Positions 1 through 11,310 are shown, counted from the first letter of the stretch. The stretch: DNA of 64,000 nt from Carya illinoinensis (GCF_018687715.1 NC_056762.1:31422864-31486863), one strand, 5' to 3'. Numbers and translations: made by a program. Notes: generated by a model not told the origin, from the letters alone.

Positions 1-1213
1 TGAAACCAAGCCTTGAATTAACAGGAGCTGGGCCCCAAAGGTCAATACTCACTAATTGTAAGGGCCTTGTATAAACAGCCCGACTTGAAGAAAAAGATAA
101 TTGATGGCATTTAGCCAAGGGACATTCGGAACAATTAAAAGGAGTTCTGTTGGAAATAAATGACAAACAGTTGGAATGCAAAATGTGAGAGACTAGCTCG
201 AGCGAAGGGTGACCCAGTCGCCTATGCCAATTTGCAACAGAGGTCCTTTCTCCAAGAGCAGCAGACGGCAATGCTTGAATGGGCGAAGATGAAATCGGGG
301 GAAAGACATAAAGGCCGTTACGCGTTGGACCTGTGAGGAGGATTTTCTGGGTCCGAGTATCCTTCACAGAGAAATGAGTGGAGTGAAATTCAAAGAAGCA
401 TTTATTATCGGTGCAAAACTGGAGTACGGAGACCAAATTTTTTGTGATATTAGGTACATGAAGCAGATTGCATAAACGGAAAGTAGAGGAGTTTGAGTGA
501 AAGGAAGATTCACCGAGATTCTTAATTGGAAGGCATGATCCATCTCCAACACGAATTGCTTCTGGGCCATGGTACAGTTCGGATGACACATTCAAGTTGC
601 TGAAGTCGCTGGTTATGTGGTGGGTGGCAGCTGAATCAGGGTACCAAGTGGAGTCTGAGTACGTTTTTGGACTGTCAGAAGTGGTGTAGTTTGCTGAAAA
701 GAATCGGGGTGGGTCTAGCTGATAGGAATGATCAAATCTGTGATGACATTGGAGGGCAATATGGCCAGTTTTCTGACATACTTGACATGTAGGTCGAGGG
801 ACACCAGATGCTTGATAAGTGGTGCCTGAGGACTGAGAAAAATTTCTGCCACCTCGAGAGGTTTGGCGACCTCGACCATGACCTTGTCGTCCATTACGGA
901 AGGGAGTACGACCACGCGTATCCCGATATGAAGAGAAGTTGACGGAAGGATCATGAAGAATTTTTGAGGCATGGCTCATTCTGTTTTCTTGAGTAAGCAA
1001 AAGTTGATAAAGTTCATGAGAAGTTAATGGTGCGGCTCGAGTGGTAACAGAGGTCACAAAGCCTTCATAGGCAGGCCCTAGGCCAGTTAGAAGGTATGTA
1101 ACAAGATCTTTTTCAGAAATAGGAGAGCCAGTTGCAGCAAGAGTATCGGCAAGATTTCTAACTTTACCAAAATATTCAGATATAGTTTGATCTCCACGAG
1201 AAAGGTGAGTCAA

Positions 1214-1603
1214 CTAGTATCTGATTTGAAAATCTTTTGCCTGAGATTGAGACGTAAACATAGACATTAAGGAGAGCCATAAGGCTCGAGCCGTTGTAGC
1301 TGAGAGCACATGACTGCTAATGGAGTCAGATAAAGCAGAAAAAAGTATACTAAGCACCAGTTGGTCGGTGCGTGTCCAGGATAAGAATTCAGGATTGAGT
1401 TTTTTTGAAGAATCTTCAGAGGTGGTAGGTAAAAATTTAGACGGGCATGGCAAAGACCCATCGACATATCCATAGAGATCTTGTCCTCTAAGGTATGCCG
1501 AAATCTGCACTTTCCATAATAAAAAATTTTCAGTTGTTAACTTTGTAGTAACGACATGTGAGAAAGAGGAAATGGCAGAGGAGGGTTGATGAGTGGAGGC
1601 CAT
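1214..1603 (-). pseudogene. Copia gag, N-terminal part (UBN2-type)
   Basis: A 129-residue open stretch beginning MASTHQPSSAIS. It contains the LTTENFLLWKVQI motif (about residues 22-34) and LSATTARALWLSL (about 100-112), typical of the capsid-like gag domain of plant copia elements. It ends at a TAG. The frame past the stop continues as recognisable gag (THLSRGDQTISEYFGKV), so the stop looks like a CAG to TAG nonsense change. The start ATG lies 27 bp inside the primer-binding site, where gag is expected. The product would form the virus-like particle of the element. It is not a host gene. Confidence 0.8.
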
Positions 1604-1629
1604 GGATCCAGAGGACTGCTAGTCGAGCA

Positions 1630-1641
1630 GCTCTGATACCA
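1630..1641 (-). other. Copia primer-binding site
   Basis: On the minus strand this reads TGGTATCAGAGC, the complement of the initiator-Met tRNA 3' end used by many plant LTR retrotransposons. It directly abuts the LTR end ...CTGACA at 1642. Confidence 0.85.
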
Positions 1642-1825
1642 TGTCAGAGAAAACACTTGAGAATAATTGGAATTCCATACACTGTATTGCGGATGTGTTC
1701 CATTTTATAGAGTTTACAGAATATTTCTGTTACAAGTGAACAAATAGAGAAATGACAAGTGTATAGTCTAGAATATTCTAAGAATTCTGTAAAGGTAATT
1801 TATCTAGGTTAATAATTATCCTCCA
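1642..1825 (-). repeat. 5' LTR of the decayed copia element (outer edge uncertain)
   Basis: The inner boundary is clear: on the minus strand the LTR ends in CTGACA immediately before the primer-binding site. A TATA-like CTATAAAATGG lies near 1700-1710. The outer boundary is not resolved because the sequence runs into an inverted repeat. A CA on the plus strand at 1824-1825 would give a short LTR of about 184 bp. No second LTR is available in the window for comparison. Confidence 0.55.
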
Positions 1826-2003
1826 TAATGTGTGCTCCTAATAAGATCATATGAAAGGCATGATGGAAATATTAATTAATAAGATATAAATATTAATCAT
1901 TAGCAAGAAGCTAGATTTGAGAAAATATACTAAGAGGATGTAAAAAAAAAAACATTCCATCATGCATTTCATATCTTATTGGGAGCACACAATATTATGG
2001 AGG
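1820..2003. repeat. Inverted repeat, about 48-bp arms, 86-bp loop
   Basis: The left arm (1820-1868) and right arm (1955-2003) are reverse complements with only a few mismatches and 1-2 base gaps; both contain the block around CCTCCATAAT and GCATGATGGAA. The loop is AT-rich and ends in an A run. The right arm lies just 15 bp beyond the stop codon of the small peptide ORF (2018-2194, minus), so transcripts reading past that stop could fold into a long hairpin. Confidence 0.8.
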
Positions 2004-2017
2004 ATCACGAAAAGTAC

Positions 2018-2194
2018 TTAATATTTCGGAGTTCCAAAATGGGGAGGATGGCGACCATGAGCATCATGACAGTACGGGTCACAATGACAACAAGGATCTT
2101 GTCCTTGTGTAGTTCCGACGAATGCTATAAGTGCCATCAATGCAATGATCATGAAAATGTTCATCAGGAATATTTTCTTTGAAGCATCTTCCAT
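2018..2194 (-). CDS. Putative small secreted cysteine-containing peptide (58 aa)
   Basis: Starting at the ATG at 2194 gives a 58-residue protein beginning MEDASKKIFLMNIFM. Residues 8-27 form one strong hydrophobic segment followed by GTTQG, which looks like a secretory signal peptide cleaved near residues 29-31. The predicted mature part is about 27 residues, with four Cys in PCCHCDPYCHD and a His/Pro-rich tail ending FGTPKY. The organisation resembles plant short secreted peptides, but I do not recognise the family. The open frame extends upstream to 2383, but that extension has no signal-like character, so the internal Met is preferred. No convincing TATA box is seen. An inverted repeat lies right after the stop. 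It could be a functional gene, a fragment or chance. Confidence 0.45.
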   Translation of the reverse strand: MEDASKKIFLMNIFMIIALMALIAFVGTTQGQDPCCHCDPYCHDAHGRHPPHFGTPKY

Positions 2195-3169
2195 TGTCGA
2201 CAGAGTTTGTTCTTTCACTTTTACAAATAAAAGGGCTAATAATCTTTGGTAGCAATAATAACTAAACCTTTTAGAGCACCTTTGTGAAAAAACTGGGTAT
2301 AGGAATGCTGAATAAATAGGTGAAGAAATCATCATTGCAGAGAGTTGGTGTATTGTTGGCGCTTGTGCATGAGAGAGATCCACTACAGCATATAGGGGTT
2401 TTTGGGGTGATTTTTTTTGCTGGGATAAGGATTCCGTTGCAAGAACTCATTTTGGTGTTTGATCAATGCTTCTATCTCAACGACTAAGTCAATCGTGATC
2501 AAAGATTAGTATTTGCGGCAATTAATAATCGCCACAAAAAACAAGTGTAGTAAAGCCGCCTCACAAATGGTAGTTTACGTAACCGTCGAAGTGGTTACAT
2601 TTAGCAGTGAGCGAAATTCGCCGCAATAAGTTAACAAAGATGCCAATGTTGACAATGAATAAAATCGTGGTAAAGTAATATTATTTGGGGGTGATATTTA
2701 GTTGTCGCAAATAGAACCATTTCTAACAATGAACATGCATGCACTGTTGATTAATTTAATCCCTAAGAACTGTCTCAAATATTATTGCTACAATATAAAG
2801 ATTAGTTCTGGCGACCAAAATTTGTCACAAATAATTCTCTCAAATTAAAATTGAAAGGAAAATTTGGGGCTCGCTCTCCTTCGTTCTTCCCTCCCTTCTG
2901 CCCGATATCTCCCTCTCATTTCCCCTCTATTGCGTGAAACCCCCCCACCCCCTAACGGCTCTCTTCCACTATTTGTCTTCCTTTCTAGTCTCTCTATCTC
3001 TCTCTCACTCACAACGCCCATGTCTTTCCTTTGTGCCAACTGTCTCTCTATTTTCAAAGATGAGCTAATATGAGTTGAGATTAATATGGTTAGAATATAT
3101 TTTTTAATATTATTTTTACTTTAAAATTTAAAAATGTTGAATTGTTTATTTTATTTTGTGTAGAGATTC
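2195..3169. other. Non-coding region with CACTA-like end and repeated motif
   Basis: No gene is recognised. CACTACAGCATA occurs at 2371. From 2511 to 2833 a degenerate TTTGCGGCAATT / TCGCCACAAA motif recurs in both orientations at least six times, as in the subterminal zones of CACTA DNA transposons. A pyrimidine-rich stretch follows at 2870-3060. No matching right end was found before the LTR at 3170. Confidence 0.35.
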
Positions 3170-5529
3170 TGTAAGATCCCCATTTTACGTGTATTTTTAT
3201 TGAATGAGTATTTTAATTTAATTAAAATATTAGTTCTTTTATTTTTAAATTTATCGAATTTTAATTGGCTTTATTTAGTTGTGAAATTTATTTTGTAGTG
3301 CTTTCTTATTATTAATTATTGTTTTGAATTTAAATTACTGTTTAATTTATTTTAGTTTATTTTTATATTTAAAATTTTGTTGTTAGTTTTTATTCGTTAT
3401 TTATTATATTTTAGCTAGATATTGTGTTTAGATTATTTTATTCAATTTATAACTTTTAAAATTGCTTTCATTAGATCAATTTTTGGATCACAGAGGTGAG
3501 GACTGGATTTCATTTCTGTTCTCCATCTTTTCTTTTTCTCTTCTTTTTCTTTTCTCTTTTTCTTCTTTCTTTTTCTTCCTTCTTTTCTTTTCTTCCTTCT
3601 TTTTCTCTTCCGGTTTCTCCCCAGCCGCGCAACATCTCTCTCTCCTTTCTTCCCATTCAAATTTTCGTCCCACCATAGAGTAGTCGTCACTCTGCCGTGC
3701 TTCTCACTGCCCCTTCCACCTAACTCCCCACCGGCCGACGCACACCCCCACAAATTTCCAGCCCCTCTTGTGTCGACGTGGGCTCCTCCAAGCCGCATGG
3801 TTTTTCTTCTATTTCGCCCCCGTCGTTCCACCTCCAACCACCACTTCTTTACCGACCTCTTACTAACCTAAACCACCCATTTATAGCTCCAATCCGTCGC
3901 TGGAGCAGGCCCCACAATCTCACTTTCCATTTTGGACTTTTTGGCCTTCCATTGCCGTTTTCTCTACCACCCACGGCTAACCCTCACTTCCACTAGTTTC
4001 ATAAACATCTTTAAGCTATTCCCTATCAATCCCAAACTTTGGTTCGTCCCCATTCAAAAGTGAGTATTTTACAACCCACGACCACGTGTTTTTACACTGT
4101 TACGTTGTTTTTCATTTGCCCTTTTCAGCCTCTTGATCATTTGAAAATTATTATATAGCACTGTAAGTATTTTTCAAACTTTATTTTAGATTTAAATATA
4201 TTTTTTCTTTAACAATAAATTGTGATTGATTGGTTATGCCAGACTGAGTCCGCGGAGTCAGAGGTCGGATGGATTGGAAGACGGAGTTATTTGTATGTTC
4301 GAAATTGTTGTTGTTGGTTATTTTTGGTATCTTTTCGTACGCATTGCATAATGCATGAATGTTCATGTTTGAAAAGGAAAACTGGGTTTTCGTATAATTG
4401 CATGCATGTACAAGTGTTGAAACTTGAAAGCTGGGTTTTCAAGCAAGAAATGATTTTTGGTATATTTGAACAATTGGATTGACTGGTTTGAGTTAGAGGC
4501 ACGTGTAGAGATGGTGGTGAGTAGAGATGATGGTAGAGTCTCGCCTGCAATTCCTGCCTATAGACGGACTTGTAGGGATGGTGGTAAGCAGAGACGATGG
4601 TAGAGTCCCGCCTGTTATTCCAGCCTACGGTGCACGCGTAGGGATGGTAGTAGAGTCTCGCCTGTGATTCCAACCTACGGTGCACGAGGTGTAGGGATGG
4701 TGGTAAACAGGGATGGTGGTAGAGTCCCACTTGCGATTTTCACCTATAGACGGACTTGTAGGGATGGTGGTAAGTAGGGACAGTGGTAGAGTTCCGCTTG
4801 ATATTCCCACTTACGGTGCATGCATAGGGATGATGGTAGAGTCCCGCTTGTGATTCCCGCCTACAGTGCTATGATGGTTTGGTTAATGGGGCATTTTCTG
4901 AAAAAAATGACGAGATTTGATTTTTGGGCCATTTTCTGAAATGGTTTAAAGGAAATATTTTAGGCCAAATGTGACTTTTGGCGTGAGTTTTAAAGGATTT
5001 ATTTTTGGGCTAAATGTGATTTTTGACGTGAGTTGTAAAAAAATATTTTTGAAAAAGATTATGTTGATCTCATGCATTTGGCATCTTTTCATATTTATTG
5101 TTGAGTTTAATATATTTTTTTTATTTTGTGGTGTTTAAATTATTATTTACCTACGGCACCATTTTTAGTACCGTAGATTTTGATGCAGAGGTTGAGGTAG
5201 AGGAAGCTGAGCCTGAGGAGGCAACTCCGCCAGATTATTGACTTGGAGTTGTTTTGCATTGGAAATTATTTTTACTTGCCTTTATTTTATGTATTTTGGA
5301 ATTTGAGATAAGGTTAAACTTGTAGTATTTTATTAAGCTTGTTTTAATCGAGTTTGTATTTAAGTAAAATTCTGGTATTTAGTTAAAAGACTTTTATTAC
5401 CTCTGCGTTATTTTTATGTACACGTGTTGTATGTATACATACTCGACACTTGGCGATGGGATGTGTGACCCGTGTTGTCATCATCTCATTGCTTCGATTT
5501 CTACGTGTTTGTACGTGTACATATAAACA
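3170..5529 (+). mobile_element. Solo LTR, Gypsy (same family as the 23.7 and 39.7 kb LTRs), plus orientation
   Basis: It starts TGTAAGATCCCCATTTTACGTG, matching the reverse complement of the LTR ends at 25746 and 41599. The same order of landmarks follows: AT-rich block, a pyrimidine-rich stretch after GGACTGGATTTCATTTC, a tandem-repeat field, a GCCATTTTCTGAAA/TTTTGGCGTGAG zone, and a terminal TGTGACCCGTGTTGTCATCATCTC zone near 5461-5486. The right end near 5529 is placed by comparison with the second copy. No clear target-site duplication was found, and no internal region is attached. Confidence 0.7.
4497..4875 (+). repeat. Minisatellite inside solo LTR
   Basis: About six degenerate head-to-tail units of roughly 47-67 bp share GTAGGGATGGTGGTA, GGTAGAGTCCCGCCTG and CCTACGGTGCACG. 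They occupy the middle of the LTR. The equivalent position of the full-length element's LTRs holds a different sequence. Confidence 0.8.
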
Positions 5530-6446
5530 GACCTTATAAATCAATGATAGCAACATGAAACTCAGCCTCATGCATACATGAAATGTAATTGTGATCCTCT
5601 ACAAGATATATATATATATATATATAGAGTTCTAGTTCTACATATAGTAACTTTTTCCTACACTTTTCTCACTCCATTAATATAATTAGTTAAATCAGTT
5701 ATTTTATATTAAAAAAGTGACACAATCAATTATATTAATAAAATATATGTAAGTATAACGTAAAAATAATTGTATATAAAATTTTTAATATATTTATATA
5801 TATTCACGTAAAATACCGTTTTGCCCTACAGATAATTTTATATATATATATAAATATGTATATGTATATGTAGCCCCTGTGGTCCTCTCAAGTATCTTAA
5901 CAAGATTAAGATAATCACAGTAAAAAAAACTTGTCCATTACCCAAACGAAGTCTACCGAGTGACAGTGAGTGTGACAATCGTGTCGGTATTGCAAACGTC
6001 TGTATCATTTTCATGCTACGTGTACATCATTTACAGACCTACAGTTGTTTCGCACACGCTCGGTCTCAAACTGTTGGAATTTATCACCCTTATTCCTTAA
6101 CTTGAGTTTTCAGTATATGTGTATATATATAATATATATATATACCTCTGTGCGTGTATATATCATGTATATATATGTATGACGTTGGTTGAAAGAACAT
6201 TCGTATGCGACAACTGTTACATATGACAAAAGGCAACTCCTTTTCTGATGTTTCGTTTGTCCATATTGTAATTAGGAAATCATGTAATACGTACGGTACT
6301 GGAACGATTTCATCGTGTACATTATTGCTCTTTAGATTAAGAAAATAATTTATATCAATCTAAATATATAAATTCCGTACAAATATTTTTTAAAAAAAGA
6401 ATCCACTATTAAAACTAGTAATTTTTCAAAACAGTTGTACGAGAAT
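5530..6446. other. AT-rich intergenic DNA with simple repeats
   Basis: Lies between the two solo LTRs. It holds short (TA)n tracts at about 5606-5625, 5838-5852 and 6121-6175. No coding potential or RNA gene is recognised. Confidence 0.6.
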
Positions 6447-8505
6447 TGTGTGATTCCGTATTTTAATGTATTTTAATTGATTTATTATTTTATTTAATTT
6501 AAATATTAGTTTTTTTATTTTAAATTTAACTTATTTCTCGTTAGATTTATTTTGTAAATTTTAAGTTATGAAATTTATTTTGATGTACTTTCTTAATATT
6601 AATTATTATTTTATATTTAAATTACTCTTAAATTTAAATTAGCTTATTTTTGGATTTTAAAATCATTTTATTGTTGAATTTTTATTATTATTTTATTTTA
6701 TTTAATCACTGCATTTAATTTTTTTATTTAACTCACTTTTTTTAAATTTATTTTCATTGGATCAATTTTGTAGCCCAAGTTATGCGGGTTGGACCTCATT
6801 TATTTCCCTTCATTTTTCTTTTTCTTTTTTTGTTTCTCCTTTTTCATCTTTCTTTTCTCCCCTATTTCTCCCACGTAGCATCTCTTCCTTTCTCTCCAAT
6901 GTGCATCCGTTTCCACCCAGCCTAGCCCCGCCGTGCACCACCACTAAACCTCACCTATCTAATCTCATAACCCACCCTGACCTATAACCACCACACTCTC
7001 CCACAGTCTTTTTGCCTCAAAGTTGGCCGATCTCCTCCATGCACCACTACCCACGGCCACCAGCCGCCACCATCAACTCTACTAACCTCCATGAACCTCT
7101 CTATTGCCAACCCAAGCCTCCCATAACTCCCATTCAAAATTACCACTTTGAGACCCATGGCCTTGTCCATTTTGCATTGTTGCATGACTGTGCCGCCACT
7201 TCTAGCACATTTGAGATCATTCGAAAATTATATTAAAGCGCTATAAGTATTTTTCGAAGAACCTTTTGAGATTTAAAGATATTTTGCACTAACAAATCTT
7301 TTGTGATCTACTTGGTTGTCCAGACGTTGAGTTTGAGGAGTTTGAGGGTTGGTTGGATTGGAGGATGGAGTTATTTGTGTGATTGGATTATGTTGGGATT
7401 TGTTGGCTGTTGAATATATTTGTGTCGTGTCATATATATTGCATAATTGCACACATGTTCATATTTGTAAAGGAAAACTAGATTTTCGCGTACTTGCATG
7501 CATGTTCATGTGTATATTTGAAAACTGAGTTTTCATGTGAGAAATGATTTTAAGTATGTTTGAAATGAATGGATTGAACGGTTTAAGAGAGAGGAAACTG
7601 TAAGGATGGTGGTAAGTAAGGATGATAGTAGGGTCCCATCTGTGATTTCCTCTTAAGATGCACGCTGTAGAGATGGTGATAAGTAGAAATGGTGGTAGAA
7701 TCCTGCCTGTAATTCTCATCTATAGTGATCTAATAGATTGAAAGAGAAGTAAAAAGAACTGTAGGGATGGTAGTAGAGTCCTACCTGTGATTCTCGCCTA
7801 CGGTGCACGCAGTAGAGATGGTGGTAGAGTTCCACCTGCAATTCCCGTCTATAATGTTAATTGGACATTTGGGCCATTTTATGAGAAAATGACAATGTTT
7901 TGGATAAATGGATTTATGTGGAAATGTTTTTTGGGAAAATGGCAGATATGTTTTAACAGATATATTTTTGGGCCAAATTAGGATTTTGGCGTATGTTGGA
8001 AAATAATCATTTTCTAGAAAAATGAGGTTTTTAGGTTTCATGCATATTTAATCATATGCACGCATATTTGTTGTTGTAGAGATGTATTTTTTATCTTTTG
8101 AACTTTTGATCTATTACTTACATGCAGTACCTTTTCTTGTTGTTATTGATTTTGATGGAGATAAGGATGCAGAGTCTGAGGATGTGGCTCCACTGGAGGA
8201 GTGATCAGAGATTACTTTATTGTGGGATGGGATTTATGTCCCACTTTTAGTTATTATATTTTGGTTTATTTATGTTTTCAATGGATAACTGTACTACTTT
8301 TTGAAATGATTATATTTAAGTGATTATGTATTTAACAATTATGGTACTTAGTTGTTTGGCTTTAACTTATCCGCTGCGTCTTTTATCTTACACGTGTTAT
8401 ATGTGCACACACTTCGCACTTATTGTTGGAATGCGTGACCCGTGTTGTTATCATTTCAACGCCTCGATTCCTGTGTTTCTGTACGTGAGAATTGATATCG
8501 ACACA
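6447..8505 (+). mobile_element. Solo LTR, same Gypsy family, TSD AGAAT
   Basis: It starts TGTGTGATTCCGTATTTTAATG and ends ATATCGACACA (TG...CA). It is flanked on both sides by a perfect 5-bp duplication AGAAT (6442-6446 and 8506-8510). Internal landmarks follow the same order as the copy at 3170. No primer-binding site or coding region adjoins, so it is a solo LTR left by LTR-LTR recombination. Length is 2059 bp. Confidence 0.85.
7597..7860 (+). repeat. Minisatellite inside second solo LTR
   Basis: About four degenerate units with GTAGGGATGGTAGTAGAGTC and CGCCTACGGTGCACGC motifs, homologous to the array at 4497-4875 but with fewer units and one interrupted by unrelated sequence near 7725-7755. 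Confidence 0.7.
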
Positions 8506-8510
8506 AGAAT

Positions 8511-10087
8511 TGTATATTCTAAATTTATTTTAACAATACTCTTTTAGTTAACAATCTATTTTGATGCCTATAAGCTGGTATTAAGCGTTATTAATAAAAT
8601 AAATAAAATTCTTGAATTTATTCAATTTGTTTAAATTTAAAAAAGTGTAATCATATATTTACAATTTCTTTACAATTATTTTAAAATTTATTTTTAATTA
8701 ACCAATACAATCATGCTACTCCATTAAAAATAAAATTTCAATATTATAAAATTCATTTCATTTATATAGAGTTGTAAAGAAATTATAAAATAATTGTAAA
8801 TAAATCATTTTCCGATTCTTAAACCGATGAGATCAATGCTCCGACCAAGTTAAAGTACCATAAAAGATCTTGGGTACAAATTAATATATATATAAAATAA
8901 AAATTCTAAACATAAGCACACGTTACACAAGCACACATTACATGTACATCACACTCATTTTTTACTAAATATTTGTTACGTGGATAATGAGTAAAAGAAT
9001 ATAATTAGTTTATGAAAAATAAACTTAAATTTTTTTTTTAAAATAAAAAGGTATTAGAATATATATAATATATAAATATATATAAAAAGGTATCTATATA
9101 TAAATATATTTATATAAAAGGTATTAGAATTAGTTTATTAAAAGGTACTAGGGTTAGCTATTTTAATAAGGAAAATATTTAGTACACCGATAAAGTGTAT
9201 AGATAAAATGTGCTAATCAATATTTTTTTAAAGCATTTATGTGTGTTTACTTTTTAGTATTTAAAAAAAAATAAACACACATATATTTAAAAATAATAAT
9301 AATAACACTGATTAGTATCGATCAACGGTGGATGTAGCACTAATACCCTTCTAATAAATGCGTGGCAGATGATCATATATGGTTCTCAGTAATAATTTAT
9401 GTCCTCATATGGCGACTAATATATGATAAACGATATTTATAGTTATAGAGTGCATAAATACTGTACACTCATTTAAAAAAAATGAATAAATATAAAATTT
9501 ACATAAAAAAATAATAATAAATTTGAAAAGAATTTATGATACTTGCATAATTTATAACTAGTTATATGTAGTATTACTTTCAATATATATATATCGTTGG
9601 CCTATTTCCAGAATCTTCTCCCTTATAAATTGGAATATTTAAGTTAGTCCAATGAATCCAAGTACAGTGCATGACACCATGTGATGAAACAAGCTATATA
9701 CACACACACAGAGCAGTGATGGAATCAGCGAGTCTCAAGAGTGTAACACAAACTCAGTTGTTTCTGCAACTCAAGTGATCCGTCTCCTTCAATGTACCAT
9801 GCATGGTAGGCATATAGTTTGGCCTCTAAAAATTAACCATACAAACCTTATTAATTTATGAAAAATAATATTTATAGTTATGAAGTGCGCAAATCTCACG
9901 CAATTTCTTTGAAAAAATAAATAAAATGAGATCCACATAAAAAAAAATATATTACACGGCACTTACGTATTCTTCGACTGTAAGTAATATTACTCTTAAT
10001 TTATTGTGGTCTGAGTGATAAGAGACATGGAACGGCATCTTTGTAGCCAAATAATACATATATATATATACATATATATATAGGAAA
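8511..10087. other. AT-rich intergenic DNA
   Basis: No convincing gene. A short ORF at 9719-9778 (plus; MESASLKSVTQTQLFLQLK) follows a TATA-like CTTATAAATTGG at about 9623-9634. It might be the remnant of a host first exon, but 19 codons is too short to judge. Several (TA)n tracts are present. Confidence 0.4.
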
Positions 10088-10250
10088 AATATAGTTGCAA
10101 GCACAATTGTGCACTAATCTGTGCACCAATGTGATGTGATTGGTCAAAAAGTAGATTTTATTAAAAATAGTGTTAATTTAAATTTTAAGTATGAATAAAT
10201 CAATATTGCTACACAGATTAGTGCGCGACTATACTTGTATGTAGCAAAAC
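10088..10250. mobile_element. Small MITE with about 40-bp imperfect terminal inverted repeats
   Basis: The left arm (about 10090-10130) contains GCACTAATCTGTGCAC. The right arm (about 10206-10250) contains the reverse complement CACAGATTAGTGCGC, and the similarity continues outward to the ends. The AT-rich core is about 75 bp. No coding capacity. Superfamily not determined. Confidence 0.6.
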
Positions 10251-10389
10251 TCATATATATATATAATCAAAATATGATCATTTTAGTGATGTTGTATATA
10301 ACTATTTTTGTTGTTGTTGTTGTTCTAATCAAGCTTGCATAATATTATATAAAAAAGTTTAATACAAAGATTAAGGTAGGTCCTTTCCA

Positions 10390-10900
10390 ATGTCAAGAAA
10401 CAAAAGGCATATCAGAAATTATAATTTCTGGCAAGCAAGACCAAAAAGGTCTGCTTCTAGCTTGTGGAAAGGGATATTACATGCAAGAGAAATATTGAAA
10501 AAAGGAAGATGCTACCAGATAAATAATGGATGCTCCATTAACATGTGGTCGAAACCTGCATGGATTCCCACAATGAACAATTTCAAGCCCACGCCTGTTC
10601 AAAAGTGTCTCAAAAGTTTGGAATATCAATAGATGCAAAGATTATTTAATACAGATAGTATAACAGAAATTCAGAAAATACCATTACCATCTATCTCACA
10701 AAGCCAGAAAAAAATAGTCTAGCCCCGAACAATAATGGCAAATTCTTAGTCAAAATAGCCTCCAAAATGGTAATCAACAACTAAGAAGCAGTCCAATAGA
10801 TAGTAGAGCCAAACTTCTTCAAACTCATTCGGAAACTGAAGATCCATGATCAACAAATTATACCATAAAGGTTACTTTTTTTTTTTCTCTTTCAAATTTG
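10390..10900 (+). pseudogene. LINE (L1-type) ORF2 fragment, RT C-terminal / zf-RVT linker
   Basis: The open part (10390-10632) reads FWQARPKRSASSLWKGILHAREILKKGRCYQINNGCSIN(M)W, then WIPTMNNFKP. This is the segment of plant L1 ORF2 between the reverse transcriptase and the zf-RVT domain (family pattern GNG.SI.IW...WIP). After the stop at 10630, frameshifted similarity continues with NNGKFLVKIASK near 10733 and FFKLIRKLKIHD near 10812. The fragment is 5'-truncated and broken, and encodes nothing functional. Confidence 0.7.
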
Positions 10901-11310
10901 GAGCATAGTTTATATATGTCCTTAGTTTTCGAGTTTTAACGAACTTCCAAGAGCAAGAAAGTTATCGAAAAAGCATTTACCATGCATGGTAGAAGGGCAA
11001 GTGCATGGAGTACTTATATGATGATTTTATAATCTTTCTAAAAATGCTAGTTTAGCTTGAAGAAAGATGTCACAAAAACAAATTGATGTGTTGAAATATG
11101 AAATGTTAGGTTTATTTAATAATAAAAATAATTTTATAATCTGACGTACAACATCGAGAACATCAATTTATAATTTAAATTTTATAAGTCTTTTATATAG
11201 TTTTAAATTTATTTGGGATACATCGGTTAAGATTATACATTGATTGCGTCAAACTATCTTAAGAAGGTGAATCGGAACAAATATGGCAAAAAAAAAAAAA
11301 AAAAACCTTA

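Larger units (their letters stand above)
1..1641 (-). mobile_element. Decayed Ty1/copia element, gag to integrase N-terminus
   Basis: Read on the minus strand this is the 5' part of a copia element that runs off the window start. In order it shows a primer-binding site (1630-1641), gag (1603 downwards), a CCHC zinc knuckle starting CQVCQKTGHIALQC near 745-790, a protease motif WYPDSAATHHIT near 610-655, and the GAG-pre-integrase HHCC region with WHRRLGHPSLELVSH near 165-240, ending in SIDLWGPAP near position 20-50. The parts lie in different frames, so several frameshifts have accumulated. The protease motif has Ala where copia elements normally have Gly in D-S-G. The element is dead and truncated by the window edge. 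Confidence 0.85.

Noticed and set aside
4497..4875. Regular repeats considered as a CRISPR-like array
   Set aside because: Units are degenerate, adjoining without unique spacers, and lie in a plant LTR; it is a minisatellite.
3170..8505. The two LTRs as a pair bounding one element
   Set aside because: Only 0.9 kb without any internal feature lies between them, and the second has its own complete AGAAT duplication.
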